From contig JALUWE010000439.1 in the NCBI GenBank assembly GCA_027019845.1, forward strand, positions 1 to 7,804: a DNA stretch of 7,804 nt, given 5' to 3'. Source of the stretch: Anaerolineales bacterium (GTDB lineage: Bacteria; Chloroflexota; Anaerolineae; Anaerolineales; JABWBV01). Position numbers and translations under genes: made by a program. The notes beneath the pieces were generated by a model. That model was not told where the DNA came from. It made no database searches and was given only the letters and a program-made list of their open reading frames with translations. Within the stretch, counting starts at the first letter, position 1, and each line of letters begins with the position of its first letter. Below are positions 6,577 to 7,804 of the stretch, one piece after another.

Positions 6577-6582
6577 ATTGTA
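6577..6582 (-). promoter_or_regulatory. -10 candidate, leaderless promoter of the ATP-grasp gene
   Basis: On the minus strand this reads TACAAT, then CTCCCGCG and the ATG at 6568: the same 8-nt gap as at the PP2C-like gene. No good -35 box is seen, and the region overlaps the end of a probable operon, so it may be an internal promoter. Confidence 0.45.
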
Positions 6583-6603
6583 GCACGAAATCCGGCAGCC
6601 GCG

Positions 6604-7804
6604 TTACCTTTCCCGGAACAGCCGTCTGACCTCCATGCCGTTGAGGATGACATACGGCGCGTAGGCCGCGGAGGTAGACACCGCCGCGCCCACCGCGCCC
6701 CAGCGCGGGATCAGCACCAGGTTCAGCCCCACGGTGGCGATCATGGTGAACAAAAAATTGACCGCCCGCCGGGTGGCGCGGCCCTGGTAGTCCAACAGCG
6801 CGTTGAAGAACATGTTGAAGGTGGTCAGCACGATCCAAACCGTCAGGATTTGCAGCGGCAGCGCGGCCGCGCGGTAGTCCTGCCCGAACAGCAGCGGCAT
6901 GAAGACCGGGGACAGCATGATCAGCACGCCCCCCAACGGCAGGAACACCAGCGCGTTGAGCCGTAAAATGCGGACGAATTTGCGCCGCATCTCCTCGCGG
7001 TTCTCCGCATTCATGCGCGCGAACACCGGCATGGTACCCATCGAGAGCGCCAGCGCGAGCTGCGGCAGTTTGTTCGCCAGTTGTTTGCCCGCTGCAAACA
7101 GCCCCACCTGATAATCCGTCGAAAGCAGGCCCAACATCAGCGTATCCACCTCGGTCAGGATCAAGAAGCCGATGCTGATCAAGAACAGCGGCAGGCTGTA
7201 ACGAAAGATGCGCGCCATGAAGTTCGGTTCAGCTTGACGAGGGCGCGTATCGCTGCGGAGCGGGGCTGTGGTGTTCCCCGCTACCTCGAGGCTGGAGCCA
7301 TCCGGGTTGGCCTGTGCCCCCCCTCCCAGGCGGTAAAACCGCGCCCAGAACACGAACCCCACCCCGCAGGCGATCAGCACCGCCAGCCAGTAGGCCAGCA
7401 CCACGCCGCGCAACCCCAACGCCAGCTCCAGGAACAGCACCGACAGCCCGATCTTCAGCCCGAACTCGAACAGGTTGACGATGAAGTGGTACTTCAGCCG
7501 GTGCAGGCCGGTGAAGACCTGCTTCAGGTATTCCACCATTCCCATCAGGAACACCAGCGGCGCGGCGAACAGGAACAGCGCGCTCAACTCCGGACGTCCG
7601 ATCAGCGCGGCCAGCGGCCTGTGCCACAAAATGAACGCGGTGGTAAACCCCGCGCTGATTGCCAGACGCAGTGACAGCGAGGCGCGCAGCACCGCGGACA
7701 ACTGGCGCGAACCGTTGTAACGCGCCACGAAGGCGCGCGTCGCGTTGTTCAGCCCCAAATATGACAGCAAGAACACAATGGTCAGATTCGAGAGCAAAAA
7801 CGAC
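6604..7804 (-). CDS. Polysaccharide/oligosaccharide flippase (Wzx-like, MOP superfamily), 5' end missing
   Basis: 399 residues of a multi-pass inner-membrane protein whose reading frame stays open to the window edge; the first codons visible are internal (the nearest start-like codon, TTG at 7797, sits inside a membrane helix). Compared with typical flippases of about 450-500 residues, the first one or two helices are probably missing. Seen: about eleven hydrophobic segments, an early LLSYLGLNNATRAFVARYNGS like the family's GLN-A-RF-A region, RIFRYSLPLFLISIGFLILTEVDTLMLG in the middle (start of the second half, a hallmark of Polysacc_synt proteins), and LVLIPRWGAVGAAVST near the end, matching the family's LIP-x-GA-x-GAA motif. 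A hydrophilic loop of about 40 residues (encoded at 7213-7332) separates the halves. It should move lipid-linked sugar units across the membrane. The next gene is the ATP-grasp ligase, 35 bp downstream. Confidence 0.9.
   Translation of the reverse strand, partial: SFLLSNLTIVFLLSYLGLNNATRAFVARYNGSRQLSAVLRASLSLRLAISAGFTTAFILWHRPLAALIGRPELSALFLFAAPLVFLMGMVEYLKQVFTGLHRLKYHFIVNLFEFGLKIGLSVLFLELALGLRGVVLAYWLAVLIACGVGFVFWARFYRLGGGAQANPDGSSLEVAGNTTAPLRSDTRPRQAEPNFMARIFRYSLPLFLISIGFLILTEVDTLMLGLLSTDYQVGLFAAGKQLANKLPQLALALSMGTMPVFARMNAENREEMRRKFVRILRLNALVFLPLGGVLIMLSPVFMPLLFGQDYRAAALPLQILTVWIVLTTFNMFFNALLDYQGRATRRAVNFLFTMIATVGLNLVLIPRWGAVGAAVSTSAAYAPYVILNGMEVRRLFRER

Noticed and set aside
3687..6653. 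A 988-codon open frame on the minus strand, spanning the radical SAM gene and running into the ATP-grasp gene.
   Set aside because: It lies antisense to a radical SAM gene with clear motifs and out of frame with the ATP-grasp gene; its product is Arg/Gly/Ala-rich with no recognisable domain. Long antisense frames are expected at this GC content.
6569..6838. An N-terminal extension of 90 residues for the ATP-grasp protein.
   Set aside because: It would overlap the end of the flippase gene and encode an Arg/His/Gly-rich segment; homology begins at the ATG at 6568.

Overview
The window is GC-rich bacterial chromosome with tightly packed genes, short gaps and no tRNA, rRNA, CRISPR or insertion sequence that I can see. 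Gene content (a PP2C-like/membrane/propeller protein, a formyltransferase-like protein, a B12-type radical SAM protein with a CUAEP tail, ATP-grasp and flippase genes) and the TATAAT-like boxes lying 8 nt before start codons suggest a Chloroflexota lineage such as Anaerolineae. That placement is an inference from style, not proven.

Left part, minus strand (1-3465), in transcription order: a formyltransferase-fold protein related to methionyl-tRNA formyltransferase; a 746-residue protein with a degenerate PP2C-like domain, proline-rich linker, one membrane helix and a likely extracytoplasmic repeat domain; and the start of a DNA-3-methyladenine glycosylase of the AAG/MPG family, cut by the window edge. 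The 98-bp gap before the second gene holds a perfect TATAAT 8 nt from the start codon.

Middle, plus strand (3466-5333): a 73-bp divergent spacer with a promoter and Shine-Dalgarno site for a YggX-type Fe(2+)-trafficking protein, followed 31 bp later by a radical SAM protein. The radical SAM frame appears to stop at TGA (5280-5282), but the codons around it read Cys-TGA-Ala-Glu-Pro-Thr and the frame continues 16 more codons to TAA. This matches the CUAEP tail of the CUAEP/CCAEP-tail radical SAM (seleno)proteins, and a SECIS-like hairpin with a GGU loop lies just 3' of the TGA. I therefore annotate it as a selenoprotein ending at 5333. This is the main discovery in the window; an ordinary gene caller would truncate it.

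Right part, minus strand (5342-7804): a polysaccharide flippase (5' end outside the window) followed 35 bp later by an ATP-grasp ligase that also has a TACAAT box 8 nt before its ATG. The ATP-grasp gene converges on the selenoprotein gene with 8 bp between their stop codons. Flippase and ligase may belong to a surface-polymer or peptide-conjugate pathway; their substrates cannot be read from sequence.
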